From: Adiantum capillus-veneris
Lineage: Eukaryota > Streptophyta > Polypodiopsida > Polypodiales > Pteridaceae
DNA length: 58,000 bases
NCBI GenBank assembly: GCA_014529385.2
Contig: CM043946.1
Span: forward strand, 22,190,577-22,248,576
Direction of reading: 5' to 3'
Shown in pieces: positions 22,779 to 34,017 of the stretch. Every line of letters begins with the position of its first letter. The first letter of the stretch is position 1. Below the pieces are notes generated by a model. It saw nothing but the letters and a program-made list of their open reading frames with translations. It had not been told where the DNA came from and did no database searches. The translations under genes were made by a program, and so were the position numbers.

Positions 22779-22786
22779 TATAAAAG
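22779..22786 (+). promoter_or_regulatory. TATA box of element B LTR
   Basis: TATAAAAG preceded by GGGAGC, in the expected U3 part of the LTR and about 390 bp before the AATAAA signal. Position and sequence fit an LTR promoter; activity cannot be judged. Confidence 0.6.
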
Positions 22787-22972
22787 CACCACATGCCCTC
22801 ACTCACGGGAGGTACCAACATCAGCAAGAGAAGACTCTGCCGCAAGAGATCGCGAGACTACGAAGCACGGAAGTTGCTTTTCCCGCGCAAGAGCGGCAGG
22901 TATCTATTGTGGATTCGCCATACGCATTGTTGTCGCGTGTTTGTGTGGTTTGTTTTGCAGGAATTTCCCATC

Positions 22973-23115
22973 TTACGGGAAGGCCCTTCACGGGAAGTAC
23001 GGCTTCACGCCTAAGTCCCTTACGGGAAAGTACGGCTTCGTGCCTAAGTCCCTTACGGGAAGGAGCGGCCTTGTGCCCAAGCCCTTTACGGGAAAGCACG
23101 ACCTTCGGGTCTAAG
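22973..23115 (+). repeat. 33-bp minisatellite in element B LTR
   Basis: Four units begin TACGGGAA (about 22974, 23021, 23054 and 23087) and carry AAGTACGGCTTC..GCCTAAGTCCCT variants. The last three are spaced exactly 33 bp apart. It lies in the R/U5 part, so it would be in the transcript leader. Confidence 0.85.
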
Positions 23116-23315
23116 ATTATAGAACGGAGGGGTTTCCTCGGGTTCTCGTGCTTGTATACGAATTCTCCCTGAATAAAAGAATACTCTTAATAGGGGGGGA
23201 CCAGCCCATCTTCTGGTCCCCAATATTGTGTCGATCTTCTCCCTTCTCTCACATTTGCAAAGTATTTTATTTTTCAGATTTTCAAGTGCTCGTGTACGCT
23301 CCCATCTTGTGACAG

Positions 23316-23329
23316 TGGTATCAGAGCTC
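23316..23329 (+). other. Primer-binding site of element B (initiator tRNA-Met)
   Basis: TGGTATCAGAGCTC follows the LTR end after a single G. The first 12 bases are complementary to the 3' end of plant initiator tRNA-Met (GCTCTGATACCA), the standard primer for many plant gypsy and copia elements. Confidence 0.9.
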
Positions 23330-23384
23330 GGACTCCTCTCTTTCTCTGCAAAGAAGGAAGATTCCGGGAAGAACGGGAAGAACC

Positions 23385-24383
23385 ATGTCGAGCCAAGGGA
23401 GAAGCGTTGAAGAGGAGCTTCAACAAGTGCAAGCTTAGCTTGCGGAGTTGCAACAAATTTTATTGCTGCCAGACGTACAAAAGCTTTTGGGCAGAATGAA
23501 GAAAACGAATGGAACTGATGCAGCCAAGCATCCAGACAACACTGTTGGCGTGAGACCACAGGAGGCAAGAGAAGAAGCACGTGCCGAGGTGCACAAAGGA
23601 TCTTCGGATCGGAATGAACGGCCTACTTCAAGGAAAGGCCAGGAAAAAGCGCTCTCTCTGCTAGACGAGAGCAAGGACATCTCTATCTCATCTCCATCTT
23701 ACTCTCCTGATTATACTTCTACTTCTCGATCATCTCGTCAGAAGAAGGAAGCAGCTACTACCGCCACTACCATACATCAACCTAAAGATAAGCCTCGATT
23801 CAAGAAGCAAGGTCGCCAGTCTCAACATCGCATGAGACTCTTCAAATCAGGCGACAAGGATATCAAGTTCGAAACCTACAACGGACGGAGAGACATCTCC
23901 AAAGCACTGTCCTTCATCAGACAGTTTGAAGTCGCCTTTACCAATGGGCACTTCACAGAAAAATCCAAATTACGCCATGTGGGGATGCACCTCAAGGAAA
24001 CGGCAAGTAATTGGTGGTTAGCCAAGATTCTGGAAGGTTCTCAGGCCAGAACTTGGGAGAGATTTAAATCTGAATTTTATGAACAATTTCTTCCTCCTGA
24101 CTTCGAGCAGGACATACGGAAGGAATGGGACTGGCTTGCCCAGAAGGAACATGAAAGAGTAACGACTTATGTGGACAAGTATTGGTCGGGTCTTCTGAAG
24201 GTCACTCCCTTCATGAAGATTGCCGATGAGAAAAAGAAACGAAAGTTCGAAGCGGGTCTCCAACCGCAGCTTCGAAAGAGTATGAAGGTGTATCCGCATG
24301 ATACTCTTCAGAGGATGATGGAGTCAGCAATCATTGCTGAGGATTTTGCACTCAATTGGGACGCCCAGAAAGATGGAGCATAG
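23385..24383 (+). pseudogene. Gypsy element B Gag
   Basis: I start at ATG 23385 (MSSQGRSVEEELQQVQA), the first good Met after the PBS. An in-frame TAG at 23436-23438 sits where a Gln codon would fit, and the frame then runs open to 24383. Residues about 140-320 are the retrotransposon gag domain: FETYNGRRDISKALSFIRQF, ASNWWLAKIL, WERFKSEFYEQFLPPDFEQD, KKRKFEAGLQPQLRK. A frameshift near 24370 moves the C-terminal Arg/Lys-rich region into the frame of 24334-24657. No CCHC zinc knuckle is seen in that tail. Confidence 0.85.
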
Positions 24384-25269
24384 CACTTACCGTGCAAGAC
24401 AAAGAGGGGTCTACGATGACCAAGAGGGCCAAGGAAGAAAACGTCCTCCATCTAGAGACGATGATCATTCTAAGAAGCCAGAGGGCACTGACAAGCGAAC
24501 TAAGTACCTTTCTCCTACTCAACTTCAGCGCAATGGCAAGAGAAAGCCTCTACGAGGCAAGAGAAAGCAAGGAAGGAACCCGCACCACCAAGCTCGAACT
24601 CCATTCCAGATGTTCAAGAAAACACAGAAATGGAGAAAGGGAAGCGTCAACTTCTGAAGGGCTGGGGGTCTTTGAACAACCAGCGAGTACCGATTCTTTA
24701 TGATCTAGGATCCACGGATAACTTCATCTCCCTCGATACTGCAGAACGTTTGTGCCTCACACCGGCTCAGCTTGGCACACCGGTTACATCCGGATCGGCA
24801 TTCGCGGATCGGCATTCTAGGGGTTGACAACCAATGCAACTCCCGTGCAAGGACAACTCAATCTTCGGATTGGCGAGTACAAGGACCGCGAATCATTTTT
24901 TATGGCACCCATCGAGGGATGTGATATCATCTTGGGTATGCCATGGCACTTTCACATGACACCTATTCCCGATTATGTGGAAAAGACCCTCACTTTTGAT
25001 CATGGGGGTAAGAAAATAAAGATTCAAGCTGATGCAGGAGATTGGCAGTTCCCAATTGTAAGCCATATCTCCATTAAGAAAGAAATGAAGAAGTGTGTTT
25101 CTGCTTACTTGATTTTTGCAAAGGATAAAACTAGTAGGGACTCTCTCTCTAGTTTGGAAATTAAGCGTCTTCAATTTATTGAAAAGTACAAGGATTGTTT
25201 CACGGAAACACTTCCTGATGAACTCCCTCCGGTATGCCTGGAAGATCACCGCATAGATCTCATACCTTA
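24384..25269 (+). pseudogene. Gypsy element B Gag tail and protease, interrupted
   Basis: The basic Gag tail (24384-24657) is followed in other frames by a retropepsin-like protease: LYDLGSTDNFIS (active-site D-S/T-G replaced by DLG), then after a frame break about 24810 PIEGCDIILGMPW with the ILG flap-end motif, and LPDELPPVCLEDHRIDLIP, the linker preceding RT. Coding stops at HRIDLIP where element C begins (25270) and resumes with GSSPPNQPPYRVS at 30943. The non-canonical active site and the frame breaks mean it is inactive. Confidence 0.85.
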
Positions 25270-26409
25270 TGTCAGGAGTTTTTTGGAGCAAGGGATTGCG
25301 CATATGTACATACACATGCATGGTGCATCAAATGAAGAATTGCCCATTTTCCAGAGCCAGGTGGTTACGTGGGGCCCACATGTGTACAGGTAGGACAGCA
25401 TGTACATAGTGCATCGATTTTCACTATCACCAGTACCAGTATGTTTTTTCTACAATAATGAGGAGTTTATAGCGCGTAAAACTTCTCGAGGAAGCTATCC
25501 GCGGGCCGACGACGTGAGGTCAGCAGGTGCGTCAGATGGCATCTAGTGGCATCAGGAGGGCGAACGACGTCAATATTTGCACGCGGATGAGGACGGACAC
25601 AACGTGGGTGTTTTCTGGTGAGAGTTATGCAGAAAGGTCATCGTTAGGACCACTTTTTGGGGCCACTTCACGTGGTGGCGAGATGCATTATTGGAAAAAA
25701 GCTGAGTGCCAGGTGTGCAAATGATGCAAAAAGATGACAACTATGCACTGCGAGGTCAGTTTTTGGCCTGTTCGGGGTCCGTTTGAGGTCATCTAAAAGG
25801 CCAAGGGTGCCCAACTAAAAAAGCTAAGTGTGGGAACTGAAAAAAGGGAGAAAAGACCAGAAAAAACGTGGAGAAGAGAGGAGGAACAGCCGCAGGTGTG
25901 TTTTTGCTCATTTTGGAGCCTGTTTTGGCCGTAAACTGCTCATCCGAGGTCGGATTTGAGCACTTTGACATTGTAGACTGGGGTTTTGGGCCGTTCCGGA
26001 CGCGATGGCGCTGTCCATTTTGCCAAATTACTCACTCTTTTTTTGCTGTTTTTCTGTGTAATCTTCTCCGGTGAGTGAAGCTTCTTCTCCAATTTGTGAT
26101 TGTATCTGGTATCTTTTACCCATATTGAGTGAGCTGTTTGCCCCATTGGTGTTGGCCCAAGCTCATTTGTATCTAAACATCAGAAATTCTCCTCTTTTGA
26201 GCTGAGTTTTTTTGGGTGTGTGTGTGTGTGTGTGTCTGTGTGAAGTGGGCAAGTGGATAGTCTCTCTCCTCTCACTCTAGAGGTGTGTTCCCTGTCTCGG
26301 CCAGGTGTGTTGTGTAAGCCGAGTGGTGCCCCATAGTGTGTGTGTATCTTCCCAAGAGTGTGTGTCGGGTCGTTATAGAGGCGCTATGTGTGTTTTCATC
26401 CCGCTCACA
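25270..26409 (+). mobile_element. Element C 5' LTR
   Basis: Starts TGTCAGGAGTTTTTTGG and ends CATCCCGCTCACA. It is nearly identical to 29799-30940, with only scattered substitutions visible, which implies a recent insertion. Both copies share the two preceding bases TA, so the exact start is uncertain by 2-3 bp. A (GT)n run lies near 26217-26240. Confidence 0.9.
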
Positions 26410-26415
26410 TTCTTT

Positions 26416-26433
26416 TGGCGCCCCCACGGAGGA
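26416..26433 (+). other. Putative primer-binding site of element C
   Basis: TGGCGCCCCCACGGAGGA starts six bases after the LTR end. TGGCGCC-type sites are used by several plant and animal retroelements; the priming tRNA here is not identified. It differs from the tRNA-Met type of A, B and class-1. Confidence 0.5.
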
Positions 26434-27444
26434 TCTTCTTCGAGTACCTTCTGCTTCAAGCTTCAAGCTTTGAGATTCAGGGCTACAGGTTACAGGTTAC
26501 AGGTTACACGAATAGGTACAGGTACAGGTGATTCACACAGGTACAGGTAGCTGGAGTACAGTGATATACTAGCAGTGATGTCACTTGCAGTTGTTGTGGG
26601 AATGCATCACTTGGCGCCTATTTGAGCGCATTGTCTGTTGGATTGTACGTTACTTGTGGAAACTGCCATTGTACGCATTTGTGGAGCCATACTTGGTTGT
26701 ATTTGGCAGTCCCAGCCATTTCTGAGACTTGGTCTGGAAGATAGTCATTTCTGAGACTTGACTATACGCGATTTGCATTAGCCTTCGTGTGAGGGTCGAT
26801 AGCGTGAGGTTTTTATTGAGCTGGGGGATTCTCAAATGTAGAGATCCTTTCGGTGATACAGGTAGCTGGAGCACCCTTTTTGTGACCTCGCCATAGGCTA
26901 TGTACTAGTGAGTCTTATTTGATGCTCGGGTTCTATTGTTGGCAGTTTATGCATACAGATACAGTCTATATTTTGGGTTCCTACTGCTCTACTTCTGGGG
27001 AAACTCTGTCAAAATTTTCCCAAGTTATGATGGCTGGTTTTTTGGTATTTTGAGCCATTTATACTGTTATGCTGCTGAAATTTTGGCAAAATCAAAGGTT
27101 GAGTCAGGTGTGCCTTCTTGGGAGCTTCATGGTTGGCTTTAATGGATGATCAAAATGGCCCTCGGTTCACTCCTTTTCATTTAACTCAAAGAATTCAGAT
27201 TAATGTTCATGTGTCCAGGAAGATCTTTTTCCAGCAGCGCATAGTCTTTATGTTTGGACCAAGAAGATTGAGAGAGATCTTGGAATGTCCTTTGGCTGTT
27301 GTAATTCCGATGATCAACTATGAAAACTCATTTGATGTGCATGTGTTTGTTCTTATCTAAAGCTGAGCTCCATTGAAGTTTCTGGGGATTGGGTAGTGAA
27401 AAGTTTTGGGTTCTTGCACGTGTGTTTGAAGGGATTCTCTAGCC
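26434..27444 (+). other. Element C untranslated leader
   Basis: About 1 kb between PBS and gag, with an ACAGGTTACAGGTTACAGGT microrepeat at about 26485-26550. Short frames (for example 27118-27360) show no domain. It presumably contains the packaging leader of the element. Confidence 0.5.
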
Positions 27445-29745
27445 ATGGCTTTCTCTTATCCGGAGTTTCATGGAAGAAGTGATGAAGATGTGGAAGAATT
27501 TTTGGAAAAGATGGAGGTTGCCTGCATTAGCAACCAGATTCATGACCCTACGCAAATGTTACGCCTTCTCCAAATTTGTTTGAAGAATGATGCACGAGTT
27601 TGGTCTAAAGCATTTGAAGAGGAGTTGCGTGTGGCTGATCCACCTGTAAGGTTGAGTTGGGACAATCTATGACATGGGTTGGAAGTGGAGTTTGTGAAGA
27701 TAGAAGATCCTGACAAAGTGTGGCAAGAAGTACAGGCTTTGGTGCAAAAGGAAGGTGAGCCAGTAGATGCGTACATACGTAAGTTTTCATTGGCATGGGA
27801 GCGGATGTGCAAGGCTTTAGCACCACAGGTACCCCCGCCTGACATGATGAAGAAGGACAGGTTCTTGGCTGGTCTTTGGGAGAATATACGTTGGAGAGTG
27901 GAGCTAAAGAAGCCTAGGACATATGAGGATGCACTAGAGGTAGCAAGGAACAAAGAGTGGAAGCTGAGGAAAATGAGCTAGTTAGGGGTGGAGTCTTTGC
28001 CAATGAGGTCTGAATTTCAGCCTATAGAGTCTTTACAAGGGCGCATGTCAGTGGTTCATCATGAACCAGTGGTTCCTGTTACTACTCAGGTTATGCCAGC
28101 AGTGGTCACTACAGCAGTGCAAGATGATGGCCTAAGGCAAGACATGAGGCAAGTGGTTGATTTGATGAAGAATCTCAGCCTAAACATGCTAGGTCAAGTG
28201 GGAAATAATCGAGGTCGAGGGCGGTTTGCAAATCAGACAGGAGGTGAAGAAAGGCCTAGGAATGGTGTTGGACAAAGCAATGGTAGGTTTTGGAGGCAGA
28301 CGCCCACATGTTATAATTGTGGAAAGTTGGGTCACATCAGCCCGCAATGTGATAAGCCACCAAGGATGGGGGGAGACATGTATCCATTGCCAAGACAGGT
28401 GCTAACTAGGTCAAATGATTATGGCATGGAAATTAAGGGAGACGAAGGAACCAGTGGACTGACCCAGGAGGAAAAAGGGAAGACAAAAGTGCTAAGTGTA
28501 GTCACCTTGGAGAAGGCATCAAAGCTAGAGCATACATTAGTGATGCCTATTGGGAAGAGGACCACAGAGGATAAGGAAGGAAGAAGTGCTCCAGGTCCTA
28601 GTAAGAAGAAAGGAAAGAGCCATGAAGGCGAGGATGTCAAGGCTAAGAGGAAAAGGAGAGTTCGTCGAAAGTTTCATGTTTCAGATTTTCCAGTAGGGGA
28701 TGGGCAATTAAGCTATGATTTGAAGGAGGATCTGACGAGCAGGAAGGCAGATGTTACTTTTGGGCAGCTTATAGAGATGGTGCCTAAGCTAAAGCGACAG
28801 TGGAAGAGGATGGTTAACCCAATGGAGAAAGAGCCAGAGAGAGGTTCAGTGAAGGTGTTGGCAATGGACGAGCTACCAGACATTTGTCCAATAGTAGATG
28901 TGTGGCATAAAAGGAAAAATTTGGGACAAGATTATGTGGATGGTGGAGCCCAAATATGCGTCATAACACACTCATGCGTTGTGAAGATGGGTCTCACAGT
29001 GGCTGGGGTGTCAGGTTTTCGGATCAGATTGGCAAACCATCAAAAAGTAAAATGCTTAGGTGTTGTAAAGAGCTTAGAAGTGGAGGCATATGATGCAAAG
29101 GTAGTGGTTGATTTTCATGTGATGCCAGCAGGGTTGGGAGCATATCCTATTATACTGGGCAGACCATGGTTACGTGCAGTGGGAGCTATTCAAGATTGGC
29201 GACATGGTACGATTAGCCTCTATGGAAAGACAGGTACCAAGAAGCTTTATAATATGGACACAAGGAAACGATTAGAGGAGCTTTATGAAGATGAGGATGA
29301 GTCTAGTGATGAAGACTCTTCCACGGTGACAAATGAGGACAGTGATAGCACTACCAGCAGTGATTAGGATGCTGATGTTGCATTTCTTTTGATGGACAAA
29401 GAAATCCAGGAGATTGGCTTAGTTGCATTTGCGAATGAGGTTGAAGATGAAAGTGAAGGGCCTTATGAAGTGATTGAAGGGCTGATGCAAACCAAGGTTG
29501 AGTTGTCAAAGAAGCAGGAATTAATGACACAAATGATCGGTGGAGACCTCTCAGCTATGGAGAAGGAGATAAATTTGCACATGCAGGTTGATGCCAAAGT
29601 AATTGATGGTTTTCTTGATGCAAGGTTGATAAATGGCATCTCTACAGGTTTTCCTTGGGAACCAGGTGAAAGTTTGATTAAGCTTTTGATGCAAGGAATG
29701 CCAAGTGTTTTTGTGTGGGATCCAGGTGGAATGAGCATCTACTAG
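27445..29745 (+). pseudogene. Element C Gag-protease, one frame with three stops
   Basis: A single frame runs from MAFSYPEFHGRSDEDVEEFL to about 29745 and is interrupted only by TGA 27670, TAG 27979 and TAG 29365. The Gag core (residues about 1-180) contains WQEVQALVQKEGEPVDAYIRK and FLAGLWENIRW. A CCHC knuckle CYNCGKLGHISPQC lies at 28309-28350. A long Lys-rich linker precedes a retropepsin-like domain: YVDGGAQICVIT (D-G-G at the active site) and AYPIILGRPWLRAVGAIQDW. An Asp/Glu/Ser-rich tail follows. No reverse transcriptase, RNase H or integrase lies before the 3' LTR, so it is non-autonomous (TR-GAG-like). Confidence 0.85.
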
Positions 29746-29779
29746 TGTTGCTGCTGCTGAGCATGAATGCTCTAGCAGG

Positions 29780-29796
29780 CTAGGGGGTGGGCAAAT
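29780..29796 (+). other. Polypurine tract of element C
   Basis: CTAGGGGGTGGGCAAAT lies directly before the 3' LTR start, the position of the plus-strand primer. The last bases are not purine, so the tract is imperfect. Confidence 0.6.
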
Positions 29797-29798
29797 TA

Positions 29799-30940
29799 TG
29801 TCAGGAGTTTTTTGGAGCAAGGGATTGCGCATATGTACATACACATGCATGGTGCATCAAATGAAGAATTGCCCATTTTCCAGAGCCAGGTGGTTACGTG
29901 GGGCTCACATGTGTACAGGTAGGACAGCATGTACATAGTGCATCGATTTTCACTATCACCAGTACCAGTATGTTTTTTCTACAATAATGAGGAGTTTATA
30001 GCGCGTAAAACTTCTCGAGGAAGCTATCCGCGGGCCGACGACGTGAGGTCGGCAGGTGCGTCAGATGGCATCTAGTGGCGTCAGGAGGGCGAACGAGGTC
30101 AATATTTTCACGCGGATGAGGACGGACACAACGTGGGTGTTTTCTAGTGAGAGTTATGCAGAAAGGTCATCATTAGGACCACTTTTTGGGGCCACTTCAC
30201 GTGGTGGCGAGATGCATTATTGGAAAAAAGCTGAGTGCCAGGTGTGCAAATGATGCAAAAAGATGACAACTATGCACTGCGAGGTCAGTTTTTGGCCTGT
30301 TCGGGGTCCGTTTGAGGTCATCTAAAAGGCCAAGGGTGCCCAACTAAAAAAGCTAAGTGTGGGAACTGAAAAAAGGGAGAAAAGACCATAAAAAACGTGG
30401 AGAAGAGAGGAGGAACAGCCGCAGGTGTGTTTTTGCTCATTTTGGAGCCTGTTTTGGCCGTAAACTGCTCATCCGAGGTCGGATTTGAGCACTTTGACAT
30501 TGTAGACTGGGGTTTTGGGCCGTTCCGAACGCGATGGCGCTGTCCATTTTGCCAAATTCCTCACTCTTTTTCTGCTGTTTTTCTGTGTAATCTTCTCCGG
30601 TGAGTGAAGCTTCTTCTCCACTTTGTGATTGTATCTGGTATCTTTTACCCATATTGTGTGAGCTGTTTGCCCCATTGGTGTTGGCCCAAGCTCATTTGTA
30701 TCTAAACATCAGAAATTCTCCTCTTTTGAGCTGAGTTTTTTTGGGTGTGTGTGTGTGTGTGTGTCTGTGTGGAGTGGGCAAGTGGATAGTCTCTCTCCTC
30801 TCACTCCAGAGGTGTGTTCCCTGTCTCGGCCAGGTGTGTTGTGTAAGCCGAGTGGTGCCCCATAGTGTGTGTGTGTATCTTCCCAAGAGTGTGTGTCGGG
30901 TCGTTATAGAGGCGCTCTGTGTGTTTTCATCCCGCTCACA
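29799..30940 (+). mobile_element. Element C 3' LTR
   Basis: Direct repeat of 25270-26409, ending CCCGCTCACA, after which element B coding resumes (CCGGGTAGCTCG). The 5-bp flanks (CCTTA left, CCGGG right) do not match well, so a target duplication is not demonstrated. Confidence 0.9.
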
Positions 30941-30942
30941 CC

Positions 30943-32652
30943 GGGTAGCTCGCCTCCCAATCAACCCCCTTATCGGGTGAGTCTTGCTCAGCAAGAGGAA
31001 ATTTTGAAGCAAGATAACGAGCTTCTAGAGAAAGGGTTAGTACGACCAAGTGCTTCACCCTACTGCTCTCCAGTTCTACTGGTGCAAAAGAAAGATGGCA
31101 CGTTTCGAATGTGCATAGATTGTCGGGCTTTAAACAAGATCACAATCAAGAATCGCTTTCCGATCCCTCGGATTGATGATATACTTGATAAGTTGCAGGG
31201 TGCAAGTGTCTTTAGTCGCATAGACTTAAAGAGTGGGTATCACCAGATACGGATCGCCCCTGAGGATGTCCACAAGACTGCTTTCCGCACAACCTTTGGA
31301 CTATATGAATTTTTGGTAATGCCTTTCGGCTTAACAAATGCTCCTGCAACATTCAATCGCATGATGGACCGCATTTTCAGCCCGTATCGAGCTTTTACGG
31401 GAGTATTCTTTGACGACATACTCATCTTCTCTAAGTCAGAAGAGGAACATCGGAAGCACTTGGACTTAGTGTTTCAAGAATTTCGAAAGCATGAGTTGCA
31501 TGTGAATGCAAAGAAGAGCGAGTTCTTTCTCTCAGAGATACACTACCTCGGCCATATAGTCTCTCACAATCAAGTGAGTATGGATCCTGCCAAGATCCGA
31601 GTGGTAGAAGATTGGCCTATTCCCACTACGGTACATGATGTACGTAGTTTCCTGGGATTATGTTCGTATTATCGAAGGTTTGTTTAAGGATTTGCTCATG
31701 TAGCAAGACCACTTTATGACTTGACAAAGAAGAAGATTCCTTTCAGATGGGGATCGAGACAACAAGGAGCTTTTGATCGGCTCAAGTACTTGCTAAGCCA
31801 TGGACCTATTTTGATAGTGCCTGACTTAAGAAAACCATTTGAGGTTCACTGCGATGCTTCAGGCGATTGCATCGGAGCAGTGTTAAACCAAGAAGGCCAT
31901 GCAGTGGCCTACGAAAGCAGACGGCTTAAGGATGCATAGTTGCATGCATCAATCTACGAAAAAGAACTCACGGCTGTGATTCACGCCTTATCCAACTGGA
32001 AGCACTATCTTCTAGGAGCGGATTTTGTGATCAAGATTGATCACCAGAGTTTGCGGTATTTTCTTACGCAAAGGAAACTATCTGAGGAGTAGATGAGATG
32101 GGCAAACTTTTTGTCTATGTTTCACTTCCACATCCTTCACACGGCTGGGAGTAAGAATGTGGTCGCGGACGCATTGTCTAGACAGCCAAGGGTGAGCGCT
32201 ATCACTTCGGTGTATCATCAAGATTTAGAAGCACTACCGGATTTGTATCCGAATGATCCAGACTTCTCCACCATTTGGGGAAGCTACATCGTGGAGAGAA
32301 TGAGTTTCCCTATTCCATTCGGGATGGTTATCTCTACCACCATTAGGCCATTTGTGTTGCAGAACCATTAAGAAAGAAGATCATGGATGAAGCACACGCT
32401 TCGCCTTATGCGGGTCATCGAGGTATTCTCCCTACGACCTTAGCAATGGAAAGATATTTCTCTTGGCCTAGCCTTAAAGCATACATTGATAAGTATGTCA
32501 GGGAATGTTTGGTTTGCCAAAAAGTGAAGTATGATCGGCATAAGACGCCTGGGTTGCTACAACCTTTGCCTGTGCCTAATGAACCTTGGGAAAGTATTGC
32601 CATGGACTTCATCGTGGACCTCCCTAGAACTCAGATTGGAAATGACGCGATC
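30943..32652 (+). pseudogene. Gypsy element B pol: RT, RNase H, integrase N-terminus
   Basis: The RT has QKKDGTFRMCIDCRALN, SRIDLKSGYHQIRI, MPFGLTNAPATFNRMM and the catalytic FFDDILIFS. RNase H has FEVHCDASGDCIGAVL, SIYEKELTAVIHAL and YLLGADFVIKIDHQSLRYF, then VADALSRQP. The integrase zinc-binding region (YAGHRG ... CLVCQKVK) and core start (MDFIVDLPRTQIGNDAIW) follow. In-frame stops: TAA about 31686, TAG 31937 and TAG 32090; a further break is near 32370. At about 32652 the sequence switches to the opposite-strand RT of element A, so the integrase catalytic region and 3' LTR are gone. Confidence 0.9.
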
Positions 32653-33269
32653 TGGCAAATCACGGATAGTCTCTATCTTGGCCGGATCCATCTACACTCC
32701 TGCTGTTGAGACAATGTGTCCCAAAAAGTGTATCTCTTGTAGGAAAAATTCACTTTTCTTTGCATTAATCACCAACTTGTGATCGCGTAATGCCTGAAAG
32801 ACTTGAAGCAGATGATCTCTATGTTGTGCCTCATCCTTGGAGAAAACAATGATATCGTCAAAGAAAGTGCCAACGAAAAGTCTATACTCTCGAAAAATCG
32901 CATCCATCATCCGGTTAAATGTCGCAGGAGCATTGGTTAAGCCAAAAGCCATCACCAAAAACTCAAATAACCCAAAAGTCGTCCGAAAGGCGGTCTTGTA
33001 GACGTCTCCTGACGTGATCCGGATCTAATGATATCCATTTTCAAGTCGATCTTGCTAAAGCACGAGGATCCCTGAAGTCGGTCAAGTATATCATCGATTC
33101 TAGGAATCGGAAATCTGTTCTTGATGGTGATTTTGTTGTTGAGATCTCTATAATCGATGCACATTCTCCAAGATCCCTCTTTCTTTAAAACCATTAACAC
33201 TGGAGAGCAATACAATGAAGTACTAGGTTGGACAAGACCCTTTTCCAAGAGGTCTTTCACTTGGTTCAT
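32653..33269 (-). pseudogene. Gypsy element A reverse transcriptase
   Basis: Read from 33269: LLEKGLVQPSTSLYCSPVLM, WRMCIDYRDLNNKITIKNRF, FSKIDLK, then a frameshift about 33000 and GLTNAPATFNRMM, the catalytic TFFDDIIVFS, and HFLGHIVS. After a TAG it continues MDPAKIETIRDLP to the junction with element B at about 32652. The rest of RT and the beginning of RNase H are missing on both sides of the inserted B. Confidence 0.9.
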
Positions 33270-33287
33270 AATCTCTTCGTTCTGGGC

Positions 33288-33980
33288 TCAGCTCACACGG
33301 TAAGGTGTCCGGTTCGGTGGTGTGCTTCCAGGTATCAGATCAATGGTATGATCTTTAGGACAAGCGGGTGGTAACTCGCCTGGTAGGCCCTCTGAGAAGC
33401 AATCGGCATGAGAGTGGAGAAATTTTCGGCGTTCTTTATCAAGTTCAGACATATTTGTCCTATCCTTATCACTCAACTCTTTCATAAAGATCAAGTAAAC
33501 AAACAAACTAGATTTCATTAATTTGGAAATGGCCGAAGCCGATACAATAGGGACAGACTCGCCCTTGAGTTTTACATCGAGTACAATGGTTCTGCCCTTC
33601 TTTGTGGTCAATGTCGCTTTCCTTGCCCGATAGTCGACCACGGCGTTGTTCTTGTGGTACCAGGGAATTACTAAGAGAACATCACAACCTTCCAAAGGCA
33701 TTATGTAAAAGTCCTCATGCCCCAAATATCTCTGACAATGCAACCAAAGTTTGCCAATGACAGGTGTAATGGCAACGTCCCTGCCGGGTGTCGCTAGAAC
33801 TGCCTCTGCAAGCGGTCCCATTTGATCGGGAGAGATCTCGAGCCGCGCCACCAATTCTGGTGAGATGAAGTTGGCCTTGGCTCCTCCATCAAAGAAGATT
33901 AGGGCTTCTTGGTCTTTCACTTTTCCCCAAGCTCTGCAAAGTCCTGTACTCGCGTCCATCGTGCTGGGATTGGTACCCAT
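33288..33980 (-). CDS. Gypsy element A protease
   Basis: 230 codons with LIFFDGGAKANFIS (active-site D-G-G in place of D-S/T-G), MPLEGCDVLLVIPWY (flap-end motif, with ILG changed to LLV) and LPGELPPACPKDHTIDLIPG, the linker before RT. Alignment by eye with element B's protease (EGCDIILGMPW, HRIDLIP) shows A and B are related chromoviruses. It overlaps no other gene and would be part of the Gag-Pol polyprotein. Confidence 0.85.
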   Translation of the reverse strand: MGTNPSTMDASTGLCRAWGKVKDQEALIFFDGGAKANFISPELVARLEISPDQMGPLAEAVLATPGRDVAITPVIGKLWLHCQRYLGHEDFYIMPLEGCDVLLVIPWYHKNNAVVDYRARKATLTTKKGRTIVLDVKLKGESVPIVSASAISKLMKSSLFVYLIFMKELSDKDRTNMSELDKERRKFLHSHADCFSEGLPGELPPACPKDHTIDLIPGSTPPNRTPYRVS

Positions 33981-34017
33981 GCAATCTGGAACTAGTCATG
34001 TTTTCATCTTGCCTTTT

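Larger units (their letters stand above)
22091..23314 (+). mobile_element. Gypsy element B 5' LTR
   Basis: Starts TGTTGCTAATTGG and ends CATCTTGTGACA, one base before a tRNA-Met primer-binding site. It contains a TATA box (TATAAAAG, 22779-22786), a polyadenylation-like AATAAA (23172-23177) and a 33-bp minisatellite. The left end is inferred from the abrupt stop of element A coding at 22090; the right end is fixed by the PBS. No 3' LTR partner is present in this window because B is truncated at about 32652. Confidence 0.8.

Noticed and set aside
29799-30940. Target-site duplication of element C
   Set aside because: Flanking CCTTA and CCGGG do not match; alternative boundaries give ATACC/ACACC, but then the shared CACA end would have to be excluded from the LTR. 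I leave it undecided.
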